DNA of 64,000 nucleotides from assembly GCA_027625915.1 (NCBI GenBank), contig JANTQA010000015.1, positions 3,563,001-3,627,000 of the forward strand, written 5' to 3'. This DNA is from Anaeramoeba flamelloides. Its lineage: Eukaryota; Metamonada; Anaeramoebidae. Shown here in pieces: positions 34,601 to 45,100 of the stretch. The first letter of the stretch is position 1. Each line of letters opens with the position of its first letter. The position numbers and the translations under genes were made by a program. A model generated the notes under the pieces. That model had not been told where the DNA came from. It saw nothing but the letters and a program-made list of their open reading frames with translations, and searched no databases.

Positions 34601-36006
34601 TCTGTCAAAGGTTAGATACTATTAAATATTTTTATTTGAGTTTTCTATTTAAAGGAAATCTTCTTTAACCAAATATCAATTATTTTTTATAATTAAACTT
34701 TTGATCATATAATACAAGTTAGTTAATTCCCAAAAAAAAAAAAAGGAAAAACAAAAATTAGAATAAGCAAAAATTAGAACAAAAATTTGCAAAATTATAA
34801 AAAAAAAACATAAGAAAAACAAAAATTTAAAAAAGAAAAAAAAAAATTTGAATTTTTTTTTTGATAAGTATATGGTATAAACACATAAAGACGCTTCGAT
34901 TAACATTATAAAGTAAGTCAAAAATTTTGAAAAATAGCTTATATGGTATATGTTAAGTGTATTGGAAAAAAGATTAAAGCAAAAAATACAAAAATTAATA
35001 AAATAAAATAAAATTAATTCTTAAGGTATTTCCAAAAAAGTTAGAAATTTTTTTTTTTTCATTTGATATTTTAAATGATAATTTCTTTTCTAAGTAATTT
35101 TATCCAGTAAAATAGAAAGATCAGAATTGAGAAGAAATATTACTACTAATTGGATTAGTTCCGATTGTATTTATTTTAAAATATGTTCATCAAAATATTT
35201 AGAAAAAATGAAAAAAAAAATTACTCAATTTTTTTAATACAAGAAAACGAGGTAAGATAAAATTCAAAGAAAAAAAGGACAATATTATAAGGATTCAAAA
35301 GGGATTTTTTTAACAATAAAATACAGCTAACAATTTCCCTTTCTCTGGGAAATTCTATCAAAACAAAACTTTTAAGAAAAACTTTTTTTCAAATAATAAA
35401 TTCCAAAAGACGAAAATATATACTAATTTACACACCTAAAAAACATCAAGTTAAATTTCTATCAGAAAAATTAATAGCTTTAATTTCAATAATGTTTTAA
35501 TAACAAATAAATTGAATTATTATGTAGAATCAATCAATTTACAAATTTGGATATTTAAATATCAATATTAGAATTTGTTTTAATAAATATATTGTAATAA
35601 ATAAATTTGCCCCAATTTTTTTGAAATAGCTCAAAATGTAGATAAAAATTTTATCAAAGCTAATGATATTCAATATTCAACAAATCAGATAAAAAAAAAA
35701 AAAAAAAATTGGATAAAAAATCATTAGGATTTAAAATTTTTATTAGATAAAAAGAAAATTTTTTTAATTGACTAATATGGTAACATTTCCTGATTTTATT
35801 ATATTATCTTGATTTTATCAATAGGGATGGTTGAAACAGTTTCTGGAGGAAAAACTAATAAAAGTGGTAAAAGAACAAACTTTTTAATTGTATCAGATTC
35901 CGAAAGCGATGAAGAAACTTCTAATAAAATCAAAAAGAAAAAGGAAAAAGAGACTGGTAAAAATAAAAAAAAAAAAAAAAAAAATAATTCAGATGGGTGT
36001 TGTTAA
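28616..36006 (+). CDS. RAB21: Rab21-type small GTPase
   Basis: Five exons, 28616-28789, 28916-28976, 32268-32433, 32623-32711 and 35825-36006, join in matching phases to 223 aa, close to the 225 aa of animal Rab21. Rab21 controls early endosome traffic and integrin or phagocytic cargo. Seen: P-loop GEGRVGKT (11-18), the Rab21-typical ISTIQASFLKK switch I, WDTAGQEKFRALGPIYYRGA (switch II), NKFD, and TSAK. The C-terminus ends in CC, the double geranylgeranylation signal, after a lysine-rich tail with SDSESDEE. The start codon chosen is the Met right before LKFKIVLLG; an in-frame upstream Met (28493) would add an implausible hydrophobic leader. Introns are 126, 3,291, 189 and 3,113 bp; the two large ones carry repeats. 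The last exon lies 3.1 kb from the rest but supplies the expected R-M-x-E-T helix and the prenyl motif. Confidence 0.93.
29353..29432 (-). repeat. Inverted repeat arm in Rab21 intron 2 (left)
   Basis: Reverse complement of about 32042-32115: TGAGACTCTTTATTTATCTT followed by AAAATTGTAAAAACTCTATT. The 2.6 kb between the arms is not one recognisable element. Confidence 0.75.
29490..29590 (+). mobile_element. Element B, left half
   Basis: TTAAGGGACTAGTCTCTATT followed by AATTTTTTTAGGTAAATTTA and CCAATTACTTAGATTTGAAA, as in intact B; the right half is not adjacent. Confidence 0.62.
30731..30885. repeat. Long near-perfect hairpin N
   Basis: Arms of about 66 bp at 30731-30796 and 30820-30885 pair with few mismatches (ATTTTTCACAGAATGAATCT in both when one is reversed) around a 23-nt loop. 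Pairing weakens outward to CTGTCA at about 30706. It may be a palindromic miniature element; single copy here. Confidence 0.78.
31616..31700 (+). mobile_element. Element B, right half
   Basis: ACATATTTCAAGATAAGGAT and ATAGACTAGTTCCTCAA match the right half and end of B. With the left half at 29490 it could be one B copy split by later insertions, or two independent fragments. Confidence 0.5.
31799..31978 (+). mobile_element. Element B, full-length copy bounded by TTAA
   Basis: 180 bp from TTAAGGGAACAATCTC to GAGACTGGTCGCTTTAA, with TTAA at both ends. Subterminal palindrome ATTAAATTTTTTTACC/TAAATTTAAT. Non-coding. Confidence 0.8.
32042..32180 (+). repeat. Inverted repeat arm (right) joined to the 58-bp repeat
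   Basis: 32042-32115 is the reverse complement of 29353-29432, and 32122-32180 repeats 28243-28300. Ends 87 bp before exon 3 of Rab21. Confidence 0.72.
32954..33452 (-). mobile_element. DNA element A, copy 2, inverted
   Basis: About 499 bp, GTGAAAAAAATACCAGACAT at the left and ATGTCTGGTATTTTTTCCCT at the right. The interior (AGTTGATCAACATATGGCTT, ATTCTAGAGACACC) matches copy 1 reversed. Confidence 0.82.
33472..33730 (+). repeat. Worn left part of element F
   Basis: GAATCAAAGTTTGTTGTAAT followed by TGGGTATAAATGAT and a CTATAG.TCAAAT block matches F at 41070-41150. The right part is missing. Confidence 0.52.
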
Positions 36007-36729
36007 TATTTTAATTCTCGATTAAATTTATTAATTTTTTTTTTTTTATGACAAATTTTATTAATTTGAAAAATATTCTCAATTAATTTGTCTTTGTTTT
36101 TTGGAATATTCATATTTTATAATATATTTAGTTTCTTAAACTTTTTGATTAAATTACATAATAATAATTTTTTTATTTTTTAGTTTTAGTTTTTTTTATT
36201 TATTGATTTTCTTTATTTTAAATAATTTTACATTCTTACAATGATGTAAGTAAATGTATTTACATTTTTGAAATTGAAATTTATTTTCCCCTTAAAATAT
36301 ACCAATTAAGGCATTAAGATTTTTAATATTTTAATTATATCAACATTAAGAGAATTCTTTCTTTCTTTCGTTCTTTTTTTTTTTTTTTCATATAACTTCA
36401 ACTGATAAGGCTGAAAAAAATAACATAAAAAATCAAAATGGAGAAGATTGAGAAATTTAAAAAGATTCTTTTTTTATTTCCCAACAGTTTGAAATTTTGA
36501 TAAAAAAAACCTTATAGATTATTCTGATAATGAACGGAATGCCATTAAAACTTCCTTTTCAGAAAAGTAAAAATCTATTTATCCTTTTTTAGAACTGAAA
36601 AAAAATAAATAAATTTCTAAATCACTGACAGATTTTGGCTGTTTTGAATTTTCATTATTTTTTTAAATTGAAAATTCCACAAAACCTTCACCACAACCCA
36701 CTTAACGCAATTTGTCTTGAAACGAATAA

Positions 36730-37310
36730 GGAGGTTTTACAGAGAAGCTATCAAAACTAAAAATTAAAAATTTCCCACACAGTTAAAATAGTGAAAAGAA
36801 TCAGAATATTTCAATTTCATTCAAACTGGGATAATTTTGATTTTTTTAAAAAATAAAAATAATTTTTTCTTTTTTTAGTTTTTCGTTTTTATATAATTTT
36901 TTGAATTACGTAAACTGTTTCGTTCGATCAAAATTTTTTTCTATTGATTGGCATTTTGATTAAAGTTGAGTTGTATAAAATAGAAGAACATAAATAAAAT
37001 TAATCGATGGTAGTATCGAACCATTTGATCGATCAATATTCTTATAAAATTTAAAAAAATTTACCAATCCATTAATTTTGCTCTCTCTTAAAAATTATTA
37101 ACACACTCTAAATTTTTTAGTATTCATAATTATTTATTTTTTGTTTTTCAAAGTATTCTAATCTATAAAAAAAGTATTAACATTAAAATTAGTGAATGGT
37201 TCTAATTTAGGTATTGCTTCTGAGAATTGATTAAATAAGATTTTTTTTTTCAATATTCGAATTTTGATTTTTTTAAAAAAAATTGAATTGGAGTTTATAT
37301 ATAAAAAAAT
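36730..37310 (+). repeat. Repeat I, copy 1
   Basis: Aligns over its whole length with 54990-55575 (TTTGATCGATCAATA, AGTGAATGGTTCTAATTT, TTGATTAAATAAG). The inner 220 bp has ends CTCTCTTAAAAATTATTAAC / TTTTTTAAAAAAAATTGAAT mirrored as in other I copies. Confidence 0.68.
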
Positions 37311-37573
37311 TGACACATATACAGAAACCAAAACTTGTGAGTATTTGGTAATAGAAACACCGTTTTAAAGTTCAATGGAGTAAATACTATAATTTTCCAA
37401 AACTTTATTGAGAATTCAATTCAAGGAAAAAAAAAATAAAACAACAAAAAAAAATAATTTTCCATGATTTCTTTAATTACTTTCAATAAAAATAATAAAA
37501 TTAAATAAGATTAAAGAAATAACAATAAATTATAAATGATTAAAAACCCAATGAAATAAAAAAGAAAAAATAA

Positions 37574-37636
37574 ATAAAAATTCATTATCTCATTATTGAA
37601 GAAGTGTATATTACACTTTTGATAAAAATTCATTAT
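37574..37636 (-). mobile_element. Extreme 5'-truncated LINE tail with 15-bp target duplication
   Basis: ATAAAAATTCATTAT occurs at 37574-37588 and 37622-37636. The 33 bp between contain ATTATTGAAGAAGTGTA.ATT with the 3' hairpin AGTGTA-ATA-TACACT of the LINE at 8183-9351. The insertion is 2 bp from the UBX stop codon, so it lies in the 3' untranslated region. Confidence 0.72.
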
Positions 37637-37638
37637 AT

Positions 37639-39338
37639 TTAATCATTTTTTCGAACTAAAAACATTGTTGGTCCAAGTTTTAATTCCTTTAAAGTTTTTT
37701 GGTTTGTTTCTTTATCATTTCTCTGATATTCTTTTATTGGGTAATTACAGACAAGTTTAAAGTCGACATTTTTCCCTTCATTTAAGTATTCAATAAATAA
37801 AAACAAAGTTTCAAAGGTGTCTACAGGCAAAAATTTTCTTTTAACCTTCTCGCCATCTAGAGTGCGGAACAGGAATTGTATGGTTTCTTTTCCATTTGGC
37901 TCATTTTGGAATTTTTTTTTTATTGACTCTTTCATTTTTTTTTCCTTTTCAATTACTAGTTGTTTTTTGAGAAGATCTTCTTGAACATATTCCTTAGCAA
38001 GTTTATATAACCGTTCTCTTTCTTGGTCCCTTCTCATGGACTCTTCGTATTCTTTGTCCTGTTGCTCTCGGATGATTACGGAAGAAGTTTTTTTTAATAA
38101 TCCTTTGCCTTTGTGATTAATTGGGTTCTGCTTTAAATGTTGGTCCAATAAGATTAAAAATAAATTTTCTGCGTTGTACCATTTCTTATTAATGACAGAC
38201 ACCAACCGGGAATTTGGCTTGTTTGAAAAGATTCCCAGATATGGGTAGTCTTTAATTTGGAGAAGATCTTCAAGATCGTCTTCGTCATCTTCGTCTTCGA
38301 ATTCGTCTAAATTGCCTGCCCAAATTTCATAATGCTCATTTATTAGCACAGTGACCTTCGCGTCACACAGCCCTTCCTTACAAAACTCGTCAGGTATATC
38401 CCCGCCACTAAACGAGTAAAGGTAAATTAGCTTTAATTTGTCAGAGCTCTTTGTTTCCTCGATGAATTCATCCAAAGAAAGTTGTGAGAATTGTGGATGG
38501 ATGGTGCCGAACTTGCCTTCAAATTGCTTTAAAGTTTCTTCCTTTGAAAGGCACGGTGGCGGGCTGATTTCTAAAAGGGAGCTTAATTGCAGTGTTTCTT
38601 CTAAATCTGAATCAGAATAGGTAATTAGATTGTCTGTGTTTTTTTCATCCAGATCTTTTTTAGACATTTCTTTCCATAACTGTTCTTGCATTTCTCTCGC
38701 ATAGACAGAGTCACTTGAGTGGAGTGGTATTTTGGTTGTTTCCTTTTTATATAAATTTAACAAGGCAAAGTCACCTAAATTATAAGCAGAGAGTTGTAGC
38801 TTTTTATCATTTGTTTTTTTTTTTTTTTGAATGTTGATTTGGGAAAGTTTTGTATTTTTTTTTAGTTTTGGTTTTTGATTTGTGAAGAATAAGACAAAAA
38901 GAGAGGGAAAAAAAAATCGTCAATTTCAAAAAGTTTAATTGGAGATTATGGAAAAAAATTTTAAAATAAAAAGGCTCTAAACTTTTTTGAAAGTTTTTTT
39001 TTTTCTCTTTGTAGTGTTTTCATTTTTTATTGATAGCCAACAAAATGTAGTTGAAGTATTATTATTATTTTCTTTTACATTAATGGTGTTTTGTTGTTTA
39101 TGTTGTCAGAATTCCTTTTGGTTTTAATTTTTCTTTTTGTCTCAAAACAAAAAAAAAAAAGGAAACAACAAACCTGATCGTCTTTTTTTTTTATTTCATT
39201 GAATTCTTGTTTCTCGATTGGAATTTGGAATTTTTCATTTAGAAATTGTTTCACTTCATACAGAGTATCAGTTTTGTGAAAAGTAAAAGAATATACTTTT
39301 GATTGATAATTAATAGCAAGCAAGATTTTGTCGCTCAT
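37639..39338 (-). CDS. FAF-type UBL-UAS-UBX protein (p97/Cdc48 cofactor)
   Basis: Exons 39338-39174 (ATG) and 38799-37639 give 441 aa. Residues 1-75 form a ubiquitin-like fold that spans the junction (MSDKILLAINYQSKVYSF .. LQLSAYNLGDFALLNL). Residues about 150-280 look like a thioredoxin-like UAS domain (KLKLIYLYSFSGG; WAGNLDEF; DYPYLGIF) with an inserted acidic run (EDEDDEDDLEDL). Then comes the FAF signature IIREQQDKEYEESMRRDQER, a charged coiled coil, and a C-terminal UBX domain (IQFLFRTLDGEKVKRKFLPV). FAF1/FAF2 proteins recruit Cdc48/p97 to ubiquitinated or ER-membrane substrates. The UBX loop has NYPIKEY where FPR is usual, so p97 affinity is unclear. No UBA domain or membrane hairpin is visible, which favours FAF1-like. 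Intron 374 bp with donor GTTTGT and acceptor AAAAAG, both weak. Confidence 0.87.
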
Positions 39339-40084
39339 AATTGAAAAAAAAATGAAAAATCTGATCTTATGTATTTCTGTGCTAGCTTTAGTTATTTTGA
39401 AAGTTTCAAAGGAAATTTTGTTCATTCTCAATAGCGGTAATACAAAATGGTCATCTCTTTTCTTTTGAAAATAATTACACTTTTATGAATTTTGGGGTTT
39501 TGGGAAGAAAAAATACGATTGATAGTTCTGGAAACAATTATTCAGTAGACAGAATTAAGTTTATAAAATGTGTTAAAATTGAAGTAATTTCGCTGGACCA
39601 TAGTAACAAGTTTCTGTTTAAGGGAGTGTTCTCAAAAAGAGTATAAAAAAATGGTTTTTATTGATAAAAGTAGATACCCCAAGAAATTAATATCATTGCA
39701 TTTTTTCTGTTATTTTTTTACATCTGAAAGTATCAACATTCCCATTTATAAGAGTCTAAGAAAGTATAAGTTAAACATTGTTAACGTCGGTAACTTTTTT
39801 TTTAAGGATAATTTTTAGTAATTTTTTTTTGAAAAAAATGGTTAAATATATGAATTTTTATAAAATATAACTTTAATAAGATTTAATTTCTCTAAAATTA
39901 TTTTTATTCTCTCAATAACATTTAAATAACATGATTTTTACCGAGTGACTATATATTTTGTAATAATAAAAAAAAATTGCAAAACAATTAGATTTCAAAA
40001 AAAGTAAAATATAGTCATATATAAAAAAGGTATCAATTTTGTTTTTAAATTTTGTCAGAATTAAAACCCTTTTTCTATGGAATT

Positions 40085-40938
40085 GTCCAGCCTATGAAAA
40101 TATTTATAAAATATGGATATCTGAAATAAAAATAATTAATATTTCTTCTATATAAAATAATTATAATATTATTATTATTGATATTAGTAGAAAAAAAAAT
40201 CAAATTATTTAGTCGCCCTAGTGTATAATACAATTTTTTTTAATGTCTTTAATCAAATTTATAAATAAAAATTTGGGAATTTTGAAAGTGCATTCCGGTG
40301 GCTTCAAGTACTGTAGAGTGAAATCATATGTTTAACTTAATTCTTTTAAATAAAAAAAAAAAAAAAAAAAAAAAAACCTAACGATAAATTTGATGAATTA
40401 ACGACTCATCACTTAAATAATAATAAAAAAAACAAAGAATTTAAACTTTTTTAAAGTTTTGTGTTTTAATAAGATGTCAAAAAAATTTTTTTTAACAAAT
40501 TGCTTTTCCCACTACTCCATCTTCCATAGCATATTTAAAGTTCGAATATACGTTTATTAAAAAAGAAAACTTTCAAATAATTTTAATTCTGAAAAAGTTT
40601 TCACTTTGTTAAAAGCGAAAATCTGATCAAAATTTTAAAATATTCCTCATTTTATTAAAAGGACTGTATTAAAAAATGATTATAATTTTTTTTTTTTTTT
40701 TATTGTTTAAGGGGGGGGTAGTTCCTCTTCTTTGCCCGAATTCCTAAATTGTGATTTAGAAATTTTTTAAAAGATTTTCATATACTTTTATTTTCCACTA
40801 GGGATAATAAAGTTATGGAATCTTTTATGTTAATAATATTAAAAATATTATTTTTTTTTAATATATGAGATATAGTATTTTTTTTTTTTTTTAATTCAGA
40901 TATCCAGATTTTTCAATTATTTTCATAGGCTGGGCAGT
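40085..40938. mobile_element. Inverted-repeat element P
   Basis: Left CCAGCCTATGAAAATA..ATATGGATATCTGAA pairs with right TTCAGATATCC..TTTTCATAGGCTGG; pairing continues inward for about 150 bp (CCCTAGTG / CACTAGGG). The interior has a repeat G-like stretch (40280-40400). An internal P end recurs at 49500-49600. Confidence 0.62.
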
Positions 40939-41045
40939 TTCAAAAAAATGATTATAATTTTCAAATTTTCAAATTATGTTTTTTTCTTGTAATATCCATC
41001 TAAAACTGTTAAACACAATAATTCGTCCTTCAAAATTGGGTCTAT

Positions 41046-41802
41046 TTAAGGGATTAGCGTCACCATAGATTTCTCGATAATCAAAGTATGTTGTAATTGG
41101 GTGTAAATGATATTAGTGCACTATAGCTCAAATAGCTCTAAAAAATCTATTATAAATCTTATTGCACAATAAATTATTTCATTTTTTACTATGATCACTA
41201 TTAAAAAAGTTTCATTTTGAAAATTTTTTTTTTATTCCTTTTCCAAATCTAAAAATAGAAACCCTAAATACAGTATTCTGGTATTTAATAATTTAGATTT
41301 AGAACTTCGAAAAGTAACTATTTTTTGAATTTTTTAATTTGAAAGATTAACTCAATAATCATCAACATAAAAGCACAAAAACTTATTATTTTTTTTTACT
41401 TTTGATAAAGATTCTTGTAGCATCAATATATTTGCATGATTTGAGAAATAATTGGTCAAAAAAATTTATTGGTTAATTATTTAATTTTTGTCAAAAAAAA
41501 AAGAATTTTTTAGTCACTAATCTACATTCAAAACAAATTTAAGAAAGATATTTTATGACTTTGCAGTCTGAATATTGATAATTCAACCTTTAAATTTATG
41601 GCGAAATGCACATTTTATTCTGAAATTGTTTGGGTTTCTTTCTAATATAAGTATCATTTTTAATTGATGAGGATCAACAAATATTACTACTTGACTAATC
41701 GATATTTTAGAGGCATTTGAACCATGTAGCACTAATTTGGTTAGGCCTAATAACAACATACTTTGATCCTAGGCTTCTCCTTGGTAGAAACTAATCCCTT
41801 AA
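41046..41802 (+). mobile_element. DNA element F, copy 1, bounded by TTAA
   Basis: 757 bp from TTAAGGGATTAGCGTCACC to GAAACTAATCCCTTAA. Both ends carry TTAA and the next 50 bp form inverted repeats. Aligns in reverse with 45062-45792. No transposase; TTAA points to piggyBac-type mobilisation (inference). Confidence 0.8.
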
Positions 41803-42196
41803 CTGGAAAATAGTTGATTTCACAGCCGAATACCATGTCTCAAAAAATTTCTTTTGTTAATATATTTGTTAATCTAGACGGGTTGTTTATCAAAATTTTT
41901 TAAAAAAAGAAAAAAAAAAAATAGAATTGGCAAATAAATAAATCCAAAATAAAAGAAATTTAAAGATTTTGATTTTTTATTTTTATATAATAAATTTGGA
42001 AGATTTAGAGTTAAATCATTTTTGTAATTATCTCTAAAATGTATATTTTTTTTTTGAGATATGTAGCATCTGGAATTAGGTATAATTATTGAATAAAAAT
42101 TGTTAATATAATTAAATGAAATTAAATTAAATGAAAAAAATATATAGAATATCAAAATAAAAATAAAAATAATAATAATAATTTTTGATAAACCAA

Positions 42197-45100
42197 TTAG
42201 TCTATTTTCAAATTGCTATAAATCTTTCTAATAAAATAAAAAGAAAATAGAAATCCGATTGTACCAAACATTATAAAAATGATATATGAGGCAATTAATG
42301 AATAACCAAAAAAATAAGAAAGTTGTAAAAATCCAGACATTTTCGATTGGTAATTCCAATAATAGATAGAATAGAGAAAGAATTGAATGGAAACTGAACC
42401 ACCAATAAAAAAGGAATTCCACCACCATTTATAATTTTCAAGGCAAAGTTGATAATAAATCAAGGCAAGTGTTGTTGTCACAACAATGGTGATCATTAAT
42501 ATAAAGGCCAAGAATAGAACAAAATATAATTCAAAAATTTGGTTTCCCCAAACGGAGCTATAGATATAATAAACTTCCAAATGAATTAAAGAGAAGGGAA
42601 GTATTCCTGAAATGAAAAATAGAAATTTCACTTTTTGGAACCATTTTTGAGGGGGTATAAGTCTAATATTTTGATTAACTCGGCAAGGTAATGAGAAAGA
42701 AACTGATATTCTTCTTCCAATAAAGGATCCAACAAAATTCAAAGGAACACCAATAAAAAACCAAATGGAGAAAAGCTTCAAACTTGTTCCAAGATTTTGT
42801 GCCGAAGTCGACTTATAAGCAGAAGAAACAATATTTAAAAACACCCAAATAAACACTAGTGGGATTGTAAAAAGAAAATTTGTTAAAATGATATTTAAAG
42901 CCCATTTTCTTCCGTTAAAAAATTTATACGATTTTGATGAAAAATATCCAGAAATTATTGATGTAAGTGCATAAATTACTAGTGCATAAATAATTAAAGT
43001 TCCTTCACGGTGTGGTATATACAAATCAAATCCAATAAATAAAGATATGAAAATAGTTAAAGTTATAAATTGAATTCCAACACCAATTAACGATGATAAA
43101 TAAAATGTTTTGGTAGGAAATCGAAAAATATTTTCATGAATAGATTTCCATCCATATTCTTCTTTGTAATCTATTATTATTATTGTTTGTTTTAAAATTT
43201 TATTAATAGGGAATAAAATTAAAAATAGAATTGAAAATATTTTGAATAAAAAAAAATTGCCAAAAAATTAAATAAAAAAAATAAAGTTAAAAAACAGAGA
43301 AATAATTATTGAGAAATAAAATTATAACAACGCTTCTAAAAATAATCGATGGGGTGTGTTATTATAATATATGATAATTATTCACATTTATATCATCTAA
43401 AATAAGGGTAAAAAAATATAAAATATAAATATACGATAAATATACCATTTTCCAGTCAAAGGGTCACGGTTGTTATGAGTAAAATATGTGTTTAAGTTTG
43501 AATGTACTAGAAGAAAATATTATTTTTTGGAAATTTTCAAAATTGAAATGTTTTTTTCACATTTTACTTTTTTTTCTTTTTTTTTTTTTTGGATTTTGTT
43601 TGAAACTTAACTCATTTTCAATTTTTTTTTTTATTATTGCAAGACAGATGGTAATCTGGTAAAAACGTGTTATTCTAATGTTTTTGAAATAGTGAAAATG
43701 ATTGTAGAGAAATGATATTGAATTCTCTTGTAATTTTATTTGGATCTTTAATTGAATAATAAATGAACACTCTTGTTTTTCTCAATCGCGAAATAAGAAA
43801 TTGGGTTTTTCTATTTTGAAGGAAATACATTGGTTTATTAGTTTTACTTTATTCAGACTATCAAAAATGGCCTTTTATGTTTATTATTCTACTTATTTTT
43901 TTATTTGTTCCTTAAAGATTAATAATAAAAAATAATTGATATTTGAAAAAATATTGGGCACCTGTAACTGAAACAAAGTTTTCTTTCTCTCAGATACAAT
44001 TGGTTGATGGAATCTTATTATTAGATCGATCAATAATTCCCAATAAAATTTCACCAAATTTAACAATATAATTTTTTTGCTTCAGCTCGTTTCATAATTT
44101 TGGACAAAGCAATTTTTTTTTTTCTTTTTATATTTTTTTCTTTTATTTGAATAAAAATGATTACAGATAAAAACATTAATTCTGGATAACTTAAATGTTG
44201 GTTTAATCTTATGTTTCGAAAAATAGAATAAAATTGGGGTTATATTTTGCCTATTTTTGATTTTGGGTGTATAAAAATTTTTGGAATGGGGTTTATATAT
44301 ATAAACAGTTCGCAAAAAAGTGGTACATTTTTTTTACATTTCATCAAAAAAAAATCTTTTGTAAGTGGATCTATTCCTAAATTATGGTAGTACCAAATCA
44401 GGAGTAATATTTATACTGGTTCAATAAATGACTATGGTATTTATTTCGTGTGTATTTCCATTAAAATATTTTGATAAAATGAAAAAAAAAATAACACTTT
44501 TTTTGGAGAAAACAAGGTATGGGAAATTTCAATAAAAAATTGTTTGCATACTTACGATATTGTCCATTTTGTATTGAAATTAACTGTGAATTGTTTTCTT
44601 CGATAAAACTAGTATTTTTTTGCTGAAAAGGATTTAATTTTGAAATAAATTATATAGTCATTTATTTAATCAGTATCAATATTACTCCTGGCTTGGTACT
44701 ACCATAATTTACAAATAGAATGACTTTCAAAAGTGGTTTTTTTATGAAATGTAAAAAAAAATGCACTCTTTTTTGGAAATACCTTTTATTACCTTAAGAT
44801 AAAGTTTTTTTTATTAAGAAATTATAAAAGTAAAAATTGGAATATAAATGGTTTATACATTACTGTTCATGGAAAATAAAGAAAATTTCACTCAAAGGGA
44901 TCCATCCAAGAATGAAAAATTCAATTTTTTGTAAAAGAATCAACTAATATAAGAGTAATTGGAAATAAGAGAAATAAATAATCTGAATATTGGGTATTTG
45001 ATATTCATAAAAGATATACCTTTGTAAACGATAAATTTCATAAAAAAAAAAAAAAATAGCTTAAAGGGATTGGCGTTTACCAAGGAGAAGTCTAAGATTA

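Larger units (their letters stand above)
32712..35824 (+). other. Rab21 intron 4 (3,113 bp)
   Basis: Donor GTGTGT, acceptor ATCAATAG, phase 1 both sides. It contains element A copy 2, a worn F fragment after it (about 33472-33730), and at 34190-34290 a fragment of repeat G (TTAGGTTTTTTTTAATTTG and AAAAAAAACCTAGACACGAG). The remainder is AT-rich, with open frame 34676-34921 of no significance. Confidence 0.82.
36007..37638. other. Intergenic between convergent Rab21 and UBX genes
   Basis: Holds a copy of repeat I (36730-37310) and a tiny LINE 3' end insertion (37589-37621). The rest is AT-rich without recognisable content. Confidence 0.65.
39339..42196. other. Intergenic between UBX start and TM9 stop
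   Basis: Contains a worn E fragment (about 39880-40080), inverted-repeat element P with internal repeat G sequence (40085-40938), another worn E end (about 40960-41040) and element F copy 1 (41046-41802). The open frame 41874-42155 (minus, 93 aa) right after the TM9 stop has two hydrophobic ends and no family resemblance; probably 3' UTR. Confidence 0.65.

Noticed and set aside
41874-42155. 93-aa frame after the TM9 stop
   Set aside because: Low-complexity hydrophobic ends, no family resemblance, and position suggests TM9 3' UTR; not called as a gene.
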